In this document: piece after piece, positions 1 to 7,907 of the stretch
How positions within the stretch are numbered: the stretch's first letter is position 1
Layout of the letters: every line of letters begins with the position of its first letter
Assembly (NCBI GenBank): GCA_051746985.1
Contig: JBNJFP010000049.1
Coordinates: 1 to 16,639 of the forward strand
DNA length: 16,639 nucleotides
Source of the DNA: Fodinibius sp051746985
GTDB lineage: Bacteria; Bacteroidota; Rhodothermia; Balneolales; Balneolaceae
Direction of reading: 5' to 3'
Notes under the pieces: generated by a model
What the model saw: the letters and a program-made list of their open reading frames with translations, nothing else
What the model was told of the DNA's origin: nothing
Databases searched by the model: none
Translations under genes and position numbers: made by a program

Positions 1-563
1 TATGGATGTACTGCTGCCCAGTCATCCTTTGTGGGTTCAATATACTGTTCCCTTTGCTGCTCTCTCATGCTTTTTAAGCCTTCAATCATTTGCTCTTTTT
101 GAGAATCTGTATAAAATTCATTCTGTCTAATTTCAGATATTTCTTTCTCATGATTCTCTTGACTCTCCTCTAAGTCATCCGCTATATCCATAGCCGAAAT
201 AGCCGCATGAATACGTTCTTTAACTTCATCAAATTCCGAAACAGACCACCCCAGAGATAATAATAATTCTTCCCTTTCACCGTGAAATGATTGTACCACA
301 TTATCATATTCCCCGGCATTGGCCTTCATCCTATTTTGAAGGTGAGCGATTTTTATGCGTATTTTAATCCAATCCTCGACTTTATCTGTTGATAACGTCA
401 AAGAATCCTGACCATAGGTTTGGATGCTATCAGATAAATTTAGCCCCTGTTTGACTGAATCAAATACAGCTGTATAATTGGAATGAGCAGCAATAGCCTT
501 TGTAGTAACACCGAAACCCATCCCCAAACCAACCATCAGGAAAAGAAAAATTTTCCAATACAT
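1..563 (-). CDS. Exported helical protein of unknown function, partial (C-terminus outside window)
   Basis: An uninterrupted minus-strand frame runs from an ATG at 561-563 to the left edge, about 187 codons, with no stop. The first ~25 residues (MYWKIFLFLMVGLGMGFGV, then TTKAIAA) form a typical Sec signal peptide with no lipobox cysteine, so the product is probably periplasmic or secreted. The mature part is hydrophilic and mostly helical, with a strongly charged Glu/Gln/Lys-rich stretch near residues 135-180 and a tryptophan-containing end (DDWAAVHP). An in-frame ATG at 585-587, eight codons upstream, is an alternative start; neither has a clear Shine-Dalgarno sequence. I do not recognise the family. 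The gene is divergent from tspO across about 180 bp. That it is a gene is fairly sure; its function is unknown. Confidence 0.75.
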   Translation of the reverse strand, partial: MYWKIFLFLMVGLGMGFGVTTKAIAAHSNYTAVFDSVKQGLNLSDSIQTYGQDSLTLSTDKVEDWIKIRIKIAHLQNRMKANAGEYDNVVQSFHGEREELLLSLGWSVSEFDEVKERIHAAISAMDIADDLEESQENHEKEISEIRQNEFYTDSQKEQMIEGLKSMREQQREQYIEPTKDDWAAVHP

Positions 564-666
564 TTTATCAGTTTTCAGTAGTATCATTTAAGTTATGATC
601 TTATTCAAAATATTACTTTCAGTTTTAATTTATTAATAATAAATAAACAATCGATTTACGCTCTAC

Positions 667-683
667 TTATATTGTCAATATAA
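667..683. promoter_or_regulatory. Perfect 17-bp palindrome upstream of tspO-crtY (candidate operator)
   Basis: TTATATTG-T-CAATATAA has perfect 8-bp arms around a single central base. It sits between the divergent exported-protein gene and tspO, 61 bp upstream of the tspO ATG. Its length and symmetry fit the binding site of a dimeric repressor or activator. No regulator gene lies in the window, so the binding protein is unknown. AT-rich DNA produces weak dyads by chance, but 8 of 8 pairs is better than background. Confidence 0.4.
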
Positions 684-718
684 AACAAATGATGCATAGC
701 CAATCCATGTTAACTGTA

Positions 719-724
719 TATAAT
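719..724 (+). promoter_or_regulatory. Possible -10 element for tspO-crtY
   Basis: TATAAT occurs 20 bp upstream of the tspO start codon. No good -35 TTGACA is found at the usual spacing, and the Bacteroidota-type TAnnTTTG element is not evident either. Treat this as a weak candidate; a start site here would leave a leader of roughly 14 nt. Confidence 0.25.
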
Positions 725-744
725 CGAAAAATTTATACCGATTT

Positions 745-1203
745 ATGAAGAAAATAGGTAGCCTCCTCGCATGGATTTTTGTTTGCAGCCTTGCAGGTAT
801 TTTTGCAGCTCAATTTGAACCCGGCAGCTGGTACGAGATACTTCAAAAACCAAGCTGGACACCCCCCAATTGGTTATTTCCAATTGTCTGGCCAATTCTC
901 TATATCATGATGGGTATATCAGCCTGGCTTGTTTGGAAAATGGAATCCGTTTCAATCACCGATTACGAATTTAAGTGGTTCTTTGTGCAATTAATTCTCA
1001 ATGCCCTCTGGTCGTGGCTGTTTTTTGGAAAAGAGTATATCGCAACAGGACTGGCAGAAATATTTTTGCTCTGGATAGCCATTGCCTTTACCCTATTATT
1101 GTTTTGGAATAAAAATCGTATAGCTGGATTGCTGCTGGTTCCCTACCTCCTTTGGATCACTTTTGCCTCGGCACTTAACTTTGCAATCTGGCAACTTAAT
1201 TAA
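745..1203 (+). CDS. tspO: TspO/MBR family tryptophan-rich sensory protein
   Basis: The 152-residue product has the family's usual size and five hydrophobic helices. Hallmark residues are visible: KPSWTPPNWLFPIVWPILY at 35-53 (Trp-Pro-Pro-Asn-Trp, then a Trp and Tyr), LNALWSWLFF at 85-94, and PYLLWITFASALNFAIW at 133-149, including the Trp and Asn residues that line the ligand cavity in bacterial TspO structures. TspO proteins bind porphyrins and other tetrapyrroles; in Rhodobacter the protein (formerly CrtK) lies in the carotenoid/photosynthesis cluster and acts as an outer-membrane oxygen- and light-related regulator. Here crtY follows after 17 bp in the same direction, almost certainly co-transcribed, so a link to pigment or porphyrin balance is likely. 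Family assignment is firm; the role in this organism is inferred. Confidence 0.93.
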   Translation: MKKIGSLLAWIFVCSLAGIFAAQFEPGSWYEILQKPSWTPPNWLFPIVWPILYIMMGISAWLVWKMESVSITDYEFKWFFVQLILNALWSWLFFGKEYIATGLAEIFLLWIAIAFTLLLFWNKNRIAGLLLVPYLLWITFASALNFAIWQLN

Positions 1204-1220
1204 TTACAAATAGAATCACT

Positions 1221-2390
1221 TTGAATCATCAATATGATTACATAATTGCCGGTGCAGGAGCAGCCGGGCTTTCTCTGGCTTGGCAAATGCTGCAATCTCC
1301 GCTATCAGAAAAAAAAGTGCTCATTATTGATACTGATTTTTCTCCCTCCAATGATAAAACCTGGTGTTTTTGGGATGATAATCCTCCCCCTTATTCGGAT
1401 ATCATTTACCAATCCTGGCATAATGCCGAAGTAAGCATATTTGGAGAATTGCATCAAAAATCTCTGCACGACTATACCTATTATTGTCTGCGCAGCATCG
1501 ACTTTCAGCAAAAAGTAATGGATGGCATTTCATTGCATCCCAACTTTAGCCAGTTAGAAGCTACCATTTCTGAGCTGTTTTCCAAGGATCAAAAAGCGGA
1601 ACTGCACACAGAACAGGGGGATTCTTTTGAGGCCGACTATATTTTTCAAAGCTGCAAAGATCCCTGGGAACAAAAATCAGATAAACCACAATATCCCTTA
1701 ATACAACATTTTTTGGGATGGGAAATTGATACCCAAACACCGGTTTTTGATGATACGACTTTTACCTTAATGGACTTTGATCATGGTTTTGAAGACGGTG
1801 TCGCTTTTATCTACCTGCTTCCCTGGTCACAAACATCAGGACTTGTTGAATACACCATATTTTCGGATCATCTAATGCAAAAAGATTTTTACAAAGAAAA
1901 AATATCGCTCTATCTAAGTAATCGGCACGGTTTAAAACCTATTGAGTACAAAATTGAACGTACCGAATTTGGAAAAATACCCATGCAGGATCGTCCCCAT
2001 TTACCTTGGTACAGTCCCAATATTTTAAATATCGGTACGGTTGGCGGGGTTACGAAACCATCTACAGGTTATACCTTTCGGCGAATCCAAAAGCAGGCAA
2101 ATAACATTGTAAGAGATCTTTTATCGTATGGTAAACCAAGGCCCCAAAACCCCTCCCTCAAACGCTACCAGGCCTATGATCTGTGGCTGCTACAAATCAT
2201 CCACCAATATCCAAAAGATGGCCTTCGAGTTTTCCATCACCTTTTTAAAAACAATTCAGTAGATGATGTTTTACGGTTTCTTGCGGAGGAATCTACTTTA
2301 AAACAGGATTTAAAAATAATGAATAGCGTACCCTATTGGCCATTCATTCGCGCTATTGCGGATAGCTCAAATCGACTCTTCAAGCTCTAA
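1221..2390 (+). CDS. crtY: Lycopene beta-cyclase (CrtY type)
   Basis: CrtY closes beta-ionone rings on lycopene to give beta-carotene at the membrane, using reduced FAD without net redox change. The 389-residue protein is of normal length. An N-terminal Rossmann dinucleotide motif (GAGAAG, 11-16) is followed by the family signatures NDKTWCFW (44-51), QHFLGWEI (162-169), MDF (184-186), EYTIFS (210-215), FGKIPM (250-255) and GTVGGVTKPSTGYTFRRIQ (272-290). Translation appears to start at TTG (1221), because the next in-frame ATG (codon 23) would remove the FAD-binding loop. It lies 17 bp after tspO. No other carotenoid gene (crtB, crtI, crtE) is in the window, so the pathway must be completed elsewhere. 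Its stop codon overlaps the stop of the opposing AI-2E-family gene. Confident call. Confidence 0.92.
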   Translation: MNHQYDYIIAGAGAAGLSLAWQMLQSPLSEKKVLIIDTDFSPSNDKTWCFWDDNPPPYSDIIYQSWHNAEVSIFGELHQKSLHDYTYYCLRSIDFQQKVMDGISLHPNFSQLEATISELFSKDQKAELHTEQGDSFEADYIFQSCKDPWEQKSDKPQYPLIQHFLGWEIDTQTPVFDDTTFTLMDFDHGFEDGVAFIYLLPWSQTSGLVEYTIFSDHLMQKDFYKEKISLYLSNRHGLKPIEYKIERTEFGKIPMQDRPHLPWYSPNILNIGTVGGVTKPSTGYTFRRIQKQANNIVRDLLSYGKPRPQNPSLKRYQAYDLWLLQIIHQYPKDGLRVFHHLFKNNSVDDVLRFLAEESTLKQDLKIMNSVPYWPFIRAIADSSNRLFKL

Positions 2391-3469
2391 CTATCCTCCT
2401 CGTTATCAGCTTCTGCCACATAATATTCCGTTTGATTGCCCAACAAATAGCCATAAGGTTTTAGGGGTTTTACCTGATCAAAAACACATTTAAGAATCCC
2501 CACAAAGGGTACAAACAGTATCATCCCGGCAATTCCCCATAATTGTGCACCTATAAGCAGAGCAATAATGGCCACAAATGGGTTAATGCTGACTTTAGAC
2601 CCTACGATATTGGGAGTAATAAAATTTCCTTCTAAAAATTGAACTACTGAAAATACAGCTACAACCCCAATAGGATTTAACAGAGAATCTGTAAAAAGAA
2701 GGGCAAAAAGTATGGGAGGAAGACTGCCAATAATAATTCCGATGTAGGGAATTATTGCAAGAATCGCAGCAAAGACGGCAAAAAATAAGGCATGTTCTAT
2801 ACCAACAATCCACAAACCAATTGCATTGAGCACTGCCAATATGGTGATCACCATCATCATACCCACAATATAATTTTGGGCAACGCCCTGGATACTATCA
2901 ATCAGAGCATCGATGATATCGTTTTTTCCTTCTATGGAGTGGTGTAAAAAAATGCGATACATCTTTTTATAATACATCATAAAAAATACAAAAATCGGCA
3001 TCAGCGCCAAGGATGTAAAAACGCTTGTTGTTGCTTCTAAAGCGGTACTCATATAATCGCCGCTCTTGTTAATAACAGTTTCCAGTCCTTGTTCTACAAA
3101 CTCAACTTGTCTTTCCGGGGCAATACTAAAGGTATCTTCAAAAAACTGAATGATATCTCCGCTTAACGATTGCAGCTTTTCATTGGCATCGGGCAAGCGG
3201 TCAGCAAATTGTACCAACTGTATAGAAAACAGGGACATTATACCACCTAAAATAAGCGCAATCACAACCATACTGGTGATAATTGCCATAATGCGGTTAA
3301 ATTTATATCGCTCTAACCAAGTACTTACAGGTTCTAAAAGCATGGCGATCAATGCCGAAAATGCCAAAGGCATCAAAATAAATTTTCCAAAATGAAGTAC
3401 TACGAAAAAGAGTATGAGCCCAAGTAGTATAGCATTCCCCTTTAACCAGATCGGATAATTATTTTTCAT
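2387..3469 (-). CDS. AI-2E family transporter (PerM/TqsA-like membrane permease)
   Basis: The product is a polytopic inner-membrane protein of 360 residues with the layout of the AI-2E/PerM (formerly UPF0118) family: two hydrophobic helices at the N-terminus (about 13-55), a third near 60-85, a soluble amphipathic stretch around 90-140, then a cluster of helices to about residue 330 including an IPYIG(I/M)IIGS-type segment and the PxxxxKVSxNPxxAIxALLIGAQLWG region typical of the family. Members have been linked to autoinducer-2 export, sodium/proton exchange and other efflux, so the substrate cannot be read from sequence. The ATG at 3467-3469 is preferred; a GTG directly before it (3470-3472) would add one residue. 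It follows the PIG-L gene by about 25 bp and is probably in its operon. It converges on crtY with a 4-bp overlap of stop codons. Confidence 0.88.
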   Translation of the reverse strand: MKNNYPIWLKGNAILLGLILFFVVLHFGKFILMPLAFSALIAMLLEPVSTWLERYKFNRIMAIITSMVVIALILGGIMSLFSIQLVQFADRLPDANEKLQSLSGDIIQFFEDTFSIAPERQVEFVEQGLETVINKSGDYMSTALEATTSVFTSLALMPIFVFFMMYYKKMYRIFLHHSIEGKNDIIDALIDSIQGVAQNYIVGMMMVITILAVLNAIGLWIVGIEHALFFAVFAAILAIIPYIGIIIGSLPPILFALLFTDSLLNPIGVVAVFSVVQFLEGNFITPNIVGSKVSINPFVAIIALLIGAQLWGIAGMILFVPFVGILKCVFDQVKPLKPYGYLLGNQTEYYVAEADNEEDS

Positions 3470-3495
3470 CACCCATCCCTTTCTCTAAGCTGATA

Positions 3496-4206
3496 TTAGT
3501 CTTTTATTTTGTCACATAAATTCTCAAGTGGGGGATCAAAATCTTCCTGAAAAATTTCGAAAGGCACGCGATATCCCACCTCCTCTTTAACATTGCTGTC
3601 TTCGATCACCTGTTGATATGTTTCGTAACAATCGAGCGCCGCTAAAAACTTTTGATAATCATCCTCATTGACCTCTACCCAGCAATCAATATCGCCTTGT
3701 TTAGATGAAGTGAGATAAAATTTCCCCTCCCCTTGTTTTTCACTGAAGTGTGTAAAAAATGCCAACCGTTTGGGATACTCAGCACCCTCTCTACGCAAAT
3801 CACAAAATACGCTTTTCACCACGGCGTGACTTACCAAATGATCCTCAAAACCACTGATTCCATGCACGGCATAGGTAACAAGTACATCCGGTTTAATTTT
3901 TTCAACCTGCTTTCGAATCACCTCCTCTATATCGGCTGGATCCATCTCTTTTAATCCACTATCGGGCAGATCAAATACCCTCATCCCGGACAAATCCAGC
4001 ACCTTCTCTACGCACTGCATCTCTTCATAACGAATTTCTCCCATCTCTTTTTTACTGATGCCCAATCGAAACCGCTGCTTGGTAGCCTCTCCTTTTGTAA
4101 GGGTAAACAGGTAAACCTCATGACCTTTTCGGCGTTGAGCTGCTATAGCTGGTGCAGGACCAAATGATTCGTCATCAGGATGCGGAAAAACATAGAGAAT
4201 TTTCAT
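3496..4206 (-). CDS. PIG-L/LmbE family deacetylase, possibly BshB2-like
   Basis: The 236-residue product has the PIG-L zinc-deacetylase signature PHPDDESFG at the N-terminus (zinc ligands H9 and D12, general base D11) and the second histidine motif SGFEDHLVSH (H123). Such enzymes remove N-acetyl groups from GlcNAc-linked substrates such as GlcNAc-malate in bacillithiol synthesis, GlcNAc-inositol or teicoplanin-type sugars. PHPDDESFG resembles Bacillus BshB2 more than BshB1, but the usual glycine-rich GGTIA after it is replaced by GPAPAIA. A clear BshB1 is encoded at 12932-13675, so this copy could be a backup deacetylase, a bacillithiol-conjugate amidase, or act on something unrelated. It appears to be the first gene of a two-gene unit with the AI-2E-family permease. 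Family is sure; substrate is not. Confidence 0.85.
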   Translation of the reverse strand: MKILYVFPHPDDESFGPAPAIAAQRRKGHEVYLFTLTKGEATKQRFRLGISKKEMGEIRYEEMQCVEKVLDLSGMRVFDLPDSGLKEMDPADIEEVIRKQVEKIKPDVLVTYAVHGISGFEDHLVSHAVVKSVFCDLRREGAEYPKRLAFFTHFSEKQGEGKFYLTSSKQGDIDCWVEVNEDDYQKFLAALDCYETYQQVIEDSNVKEEVGYRVPFEIFQEDFDPPLENLCDKIKD

Positions 4207-4217
4207 AGAATAAGGTA

Positions 4218-4250
4218 TATGATTAATTCAGTTATATGATGTTAATCATA
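4218..4250. repeat. 9-bp inverted repeat upstream of the PIG-L gene
   Basis: TATGATTAA (4218-4226) and TTAATCATA (4242-4250) are perfect complements separated by 15 nt. The dyad lies 12-44 bp before the PIG-L start codon, so it may be an operator or a hairpin in the mRNA leader. The spacer holds a second ATATGAT, which also makes a short direct repeat. It is purely AT-rich and could be chance. Confidence 0.3.
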
Positions 4251-4296
4251 ATTTTACTGCCACAAAACCTCAATATCATAATAAATGAAAAGAAAT

Positions 4297-4322
4297 ATTA
4301 GTAAAAACAAACTTTTACTAAT
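4297..4322 (-). terminator. Probable intrinsic terminator of the exporter gene run
   Basis: Perfect 10-bp arms ATTAGTAAAA / TTTTACTAAT enclose a 6-nt loop. Read on the minus strand, the hairpin begins at the last codon and stop (TAG) of the ABC ATPase gene and is followed by a pyrimidine-rich run (ATTTCTTTTC). The stem is AT-rich, so termination may be weak, but its location exactly at the end of a nine-gene run supports the call. Confidence 0.55.
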
Positions 4323-5055
4323 TAGAGGTAGGTTCTATCGTGATCTCCTCTTGATACAAAACAGGATTCTCAACTTCGATATCGCTTTCAATTTTTCCAT
4401 CACGTAAACGAATAATTCTGCGGGCGTGCTGAGCAATTTCGGGCTCATGTGTCACCACGATAATTGTATTTCCAGACCGGTAAAGCTCTTCAAAAAGCAT
4501 CATAATTTCTTCGCCCGTTTGGGTATCCAAATTTCCTGTAGGTTCATCAGCCAGTAAAATAGAGGGTCTGTTTACGAGTGCGCGGGCAATCGCCACGCGT
4601 TGACGCTGTCCACCCGATAGCTCATTGGGTTTATGATCAATGCGATCACCTAATCCTACACGCTCCAAGGTTTCGGTTGAACGTTTACGTCGCTCGGCTG
4701 TCTTAATCCCCGAATAAATTAATGGTAGCTCCACATTCGAAAGGCAGTCGGTACGAGGCAGTAAGTTAAAGGTTTGAAAAACGAATCCAATCTCGCGATT
4801 TCTTACTTCAGCCAGCTCAGCATCATCGAGCTCGCTCACATCCTGATTATTCAAAATATAAGTGCCGGAAGTAGGTGTATCCAGGCAACCAATTAAATTC
4901 ATCAGAGTAGATTTCCCCGAACCTGAAGGCCCCATAATGGCTATATACTCGTTCTCCATCACATCAAACGAAACACCATCAAGAGCGCGAACCTCCTGGG
5001 ATCCCATCTGATAAATTTTTGTAAGCTTACTAAGTTGTATAATCGGTTTTGACAT
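4318..5055 (-). CDS. ABC transporter ATPase, MacB/LolD type (free-standing)
   Basis: This is a complete nucleotide-binding subunit of 245 residues when started at the ATG at 5053-5055. Visible motifs are Walker A GPSGSGKST (42-50), Q-loop Q94, signature LSGGQ (146-150), Walker B ILLADEP (166-172) with GNLD D-loop, and switch H203 in VVTHE. The sequence pattern belongs to the MacB/LolD/FtsE branch that powers FtsX-fold permeases in extrusion of macrolides, lipoproteins, peptides or virulence factors. A longer frame opens at 5097 but would overlap the adaptor gene by 35 bp; the chosen start leaves a 7-bp gap and begins just before the first beta-strand. There is no fused permease domain as in classical MacB. 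The two permeases at 10321-12787 are its most likely partners. The glutamate-rich tail (222-245) is a small extension. Confidence 0.93.
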   Translation of the reverse strand: MSKPIIQLSKLTKIYQMGSQEVRALDGVSFDVMENEYIAIMGPSGSGKSTLMNLIGCLDTPTSGTYILNNQDVSELDDAELAEVRNREIGFVFQTFNLLPRTDCLSNVELPLIYSGIKTAERRKRSTETLERVGLGDRIDHKPNELSGGQRQRVAIARALVNRPSILLADEPTGNLDTQTGEEIMMLFEELYRSGNTIIVVTHEPEIAQHARRIIRLRDGKIESDIEVENPVLYQEEITIEPTSN

Positions 5056-5062
5056 CACAAGC

Positions 5063-6442
5063 TTAGTTTGAAGCGATTCCGCTATAATTGCCACCATTCA
5101 TATTTACTTTGTCTCCATCAGCCAAATCTTGTGATAACATACGATAACTACCGGTCACTACTTGTTCGCCTGCTTCAACTCCAGACAAAATTTGTATATG
5201 TGTGTTATCACTAATTCCCGTTTTCACCTCTTTTCGCTCGGCCACCCCATCTTCTACCACAAAAACCACTTTACGCATATCTTCTTCTGGTATCATTATA
5301 TCTTCATCGACATCAGCAGTATCACTTTGGGCCGTATCTGCTTTTTGGGATGATTGATCCTGAGCAAAATCCCGAACGGTGACTGCCTGGATAGGAACCG
5401 ATACCACATTTTTGACGGTTTCAGTTTGCACATCCACCGTAGCAGACATACCAGGTTTAAATGAAGGAATAAATCCATCTTCGGGCATTTCAGATGGATT
5501 TTCTTGCACCAACTCCTCTTTTTTGGCATCGTCCAAATTATGGGGCGTGGCAACCCGAATTTTTACTTCGTAATTTGTTACCTGCTCGTTCGTTCCTTCG
5601 CCTTCAATCTCAGCAGAATTAGCAATTTCGGTGACCACTCCCTTAAATGAGCGTTCGGGGTAGGCATCTACTTCAATATCGGAGGTATCTCCCACCGAAA
5701 CGTTAACAATATCATTTTCATTGACCTGTACGCGAATTTCCATTTGATTCATCTTGGCAACACGGAGCAATTCTGTACCAGTAGTTTGCGTACTGCCTGT
5801 TACTCGTTCTCCTTCCTCTACTGATAACTTGCTAATGGTACCTTCTCTGGGTGAACGGATAATCGTCTTTTCTAACTCTTCTTTTGCCTGCTCGAGTTGT
5901 GCCTCACTGCTTTGCACCTGAAACTTTGTTGCTTCAAAATTAGCCTGTTGAGCTTCAAAGTTAGTTTTTGACTGCACAAATTCTGATCTGGATATGGCTT
6001 CCTTCTCGTATAACTTTTCGTTTTGTTCAAAGACTGATTCGGCTTCTATTAGTGATGCTCTTGCCTGCTCCATACGTGCTTTTTGAGTAAGCAGCATTGC
6101 ATTACGTTCATCAATTCTGGATTGATAAATATCTGGCTTTATACGCACCAGTAGCTCACCTTTTTTAACATAATCCCCTTCCTTATTGGGCAACTCAATA
6201 ATCTCTCCAGATACCTCGGGACGCAGCGTAACTTCAACCTCAGGTTGTAATTTACCCGACGCCGATACTATTTGTGTAATCGTTTTTAGTTTTGCTTCTG
6301 TGGTCTCAACATCCTTTTCCTCTGGTCCGCCCCCAAACCATCCAAACGATTTTCCGGCTACCGCCGCCAATCCCAAAACAATAATCAACACAATTGTGGC
6401 AGTAAGAAGCTTTTTTGTAGGTGACTTCTTTTGTGCAGTCAT
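5063..6442 (-). CDS. Periplasmic adaptor of a tripartite efflux pump (MacA/HlyD family)
   Basis: The 459-residue protein bridges an inner-membrane transporter and TolC. An N-terminal membrane anchor (about 11-30) is followed by a short linker, the first lipoyl half (75-103, with EGDYVKKGELLVRI), a long coiled-coil hairpin (about 108-194), the second lipoyl half (195-215), a beta-barrel domain (230-340) and a membrane-proximal domain (390-446). It is somewhat longer than typical MacA. The extra length comes from a charged insert at about 299-325 in the barrel and an acidic Gln/Asp/Ser/Thr-rich, probably disordered loop at about 358-389. The gene sits between tolC-like (17 bp upstream) and the ABC ATPase (7 bp downstream), which fixes it as the adaptor of this pump. 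Confidence 0.92.
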   Translation of the reverse strand: MTAQKKSPTKKLLTATIVLIIVLGLAAVAGKSFGWFGGGPEEKDVETTEAKLKTITQIVSASGKLQPEVEVTLRPEVSGEIIELPNKEGDYVKKGELLVRIKPDIYQSRIDERNAMLLTQKARMEQARASLIEAESVFEQNEKLYEKEAISRSEFVQSKTNFEAQQANFEATKFQVQSSEAQLEQAKEELEKTIIRSPREGTISKLSVEEGERVTGSTQTTGTELLRVAKMNQMEIRVQVNENDIVNVSVGDTSDIEVDAYPERSFKGVVTEIANSAEIEGEGTNEQVTNYEVKIRVATPHNLDDAKKEELVQENPSEMPEDGFIPSFKPGMSATVDVQTETVKNVVSVPIQAVTVRDFAQDQSSQKADTAQSDTADVDEDIMIPEEDMRKVVFVVEDGVAERKEVKTGISDNTHIQILSGVEAGEQVVTGSYRMLSQDLADGDKVNMNGGNYSGIASN

Positions 6443-6459
6443 AAAATTTATATACTCTC

Positions 6460-7830
6460 TTAATTAAGGGTTATATCCTGATCCAGTTGTCCCAAATAAT
6501 AATCCAAAAGTTTTTCTTGGAAAATTAAATTATATAGCGCATTCGCAAGGTTGGATTGTGCTTCGGTATAACGGGCACTTGCATCACTCACTTCAATGAG
6601 TGTGGTTGAACCTACCTCATATCGCTGCTGTTGTGTTTCATAACTTCGTTCGGCAGCTCTTAGCGCTTTCTGTGATGATTCAAGCCTTTTTACATAAGAG
6701 CGATAATCGTTATAAGCTTGACGTACCTCTTCACGAACCCCATATTCCTGATCCTTCAAATCAAGCTGTGCATTCTTGTAATTAACCTGTGCTTGCTGAA
6801 TGCTTAACCGCTGATCCCAATTATTAAAAATGGGAATACTAATTGAAAATCCTGCAAAACGGGATATCCTCTGATCAAAGAACTGATCCCCAAAATCAAC
6901 GGCCCCTGATTCACCGGTTGCAGGATCAAATGCTCGATACAGATCCTGATAGGAGGTTGATATTCCAGCATTTGCTGTTATACTTGGGTACAGAGAATAC
7001 TTGGTTTGCTTAAGATCGTTCTGCAAAGTTTCTATTAATAATTCCTGCGACTGCAGATCTTTACGATTATTTAATGCACGATTCGTTAATTCCTGAAGAT
7101 CAAACTCTACCTTTTGCACATCTTCTGTCCCCACTTCGGGAGTTGCAAATTCGTAACTCTGAACAGGATCGAGCTGCAAAGCACGAACTAACTGAGTCCG
7201 GCTAATTTCCAATGCGTTTTCTTGATTGATGACTTCCAACTCGTTACTTGCAACTTGTGACTCTTGGTCATATAGATCTACAGAAGGGCGTGATCCTACA
7301 TCAACCTGGGCCTCTACTTGTTCTAACTGTTTCTCGGAAGCCTCAAGATTTTCTTTTGCGATATCTAACAATTCTTTATCGAGTAAGACCTGCAAATAGC
7401 TGCTGGCGGCGTTAAATATTACTCGCTCACGAGTACGCTCAAGTGTATTTTGTTGTCGCTCAATATCTTTTCGGCTGCTTCTGAGGTTTAAAATATTTCT
7501 AAACCCCTGAAATATAGGTACACTGGCATCTATTGATCCACTTATTGAATTACTGGTAACCTCCTCAAATCGAACCTCACTTTCAATAAACTGTCGACCA
7601 ACATTTTGCCGACCATTAAGCGAAGCGTTAACAGATGGCAAAAAATCTGCTTTTGCACTAAACTCTTCTGTTTCTGCCAATTCTAAATCATTAGATGATT
7701 TTTCTAAATCGATACTATTTTCCAACGCTATATCAATAGCATCTTGCAGCGTAATCTCTTGTACATCCTGTGCCTGTAAACTTACGTTAAGGATCAGAAA
7801 TATCACGAGGCCTAAAATCCCTTTACGCAT
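6460..7830 (-). CDS. TolC family outer-membrane efflux protein
   Basis: The 456-residue protein starts with a clear signal peptide (MRKGILGLVIFLILNVSLQA, cleavage near QA-Q). Two outer-membrane efflux repeats follow, at about 25-215 and 235-445, each made of long alpha-helical stretches rich in Glu, Gln, Asn and Ala broken by short Gly/Ser beta segments, as expected for the TolC trimer that forms a beta-barrel plus periplasmic tunnel. The LEVSDASARYTEAQSNL-type segment near the C-terminus is characteristic. It is the first gene of the tolC-adaptor-ATPase block and is preceded by a 105-bp gap with two palindromes and a candidate promoter, so this block may have its own promoter. The exported substrate cannot be predicted. 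Confidence 0.92.
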   Translation of the reverse strand: MRKGILGLVIFLILNVSLQAQDVQEITLQDAIDIALENSIDLEKSSNDLELAETEEFSAKADFLPSVNASLNGRQNVGRQFIESEVRFEEVTSNSISGSIDASVPIFQGFRNILNLRSSRKDIERQQNTLERTRERVIFNAASSYLQVLLDKELLDIAKENLEASEKQLEQVEAQVDVGSRPSVDLYDQESQVASNELEVINQENALEISRTQLVRALQLDPVQSYEFATPEVGTEDVQKVEFDLQELTNRALNNRKDLQSQELLIETLQNDLKQTKYSLYPSITANAGISTSYQDLYRAFDPATGESGAVDFGDQFFDQRISRFAGFSISIPIFNNWDQRLSIQQAQVNYKNAQLDLKDQEYGVREEVRQAYNDYRSYVKRLESSQKALRAAERSYETQQQRYEVGSTTLIEVSDASARYTEAQSNLANALYNLIFQEKLLDYYLGQLDQDITLN

Positions 7831-7871
7831 ATTCTTTATTTTTTTGGAGTTAAAATTAGAGTGGTTACACG

Positions 7872-7890
7872 AACAATGATAATAATTGTT
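7872..7890. promoter_or_regulatory. Candidate operator/promoter upstream of the tolC-like gene
   Basis: AACAAT-7 nt-ATTGTT is a perfect 6-bp dyad of 19 bp total, about 42 bp before the tolC-like start. On the minus strand it overlaps TATCATTG (7874-7881), one mismatch from the Bacteroidota -7 element TAnnTTTG, with a TTTT stretch 17 nt further upstream. This placement is what a TetR-type repressor site of an efflux operon would look like, but no regulator gene is nearby. Confidence 0.35.
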
Positions 7891-7907
7891 ACGGCGGGAA
7901 AAGATTA

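Noticed and set aside
5056..5097. Longer N-terminus for the ABC ATPase
   Set aside because: It would overlap the adaptor gene by 35 bp and adds residues before the usual ATPase N-terminus; the ATG at 5055 with a 7-bp gap fits better.
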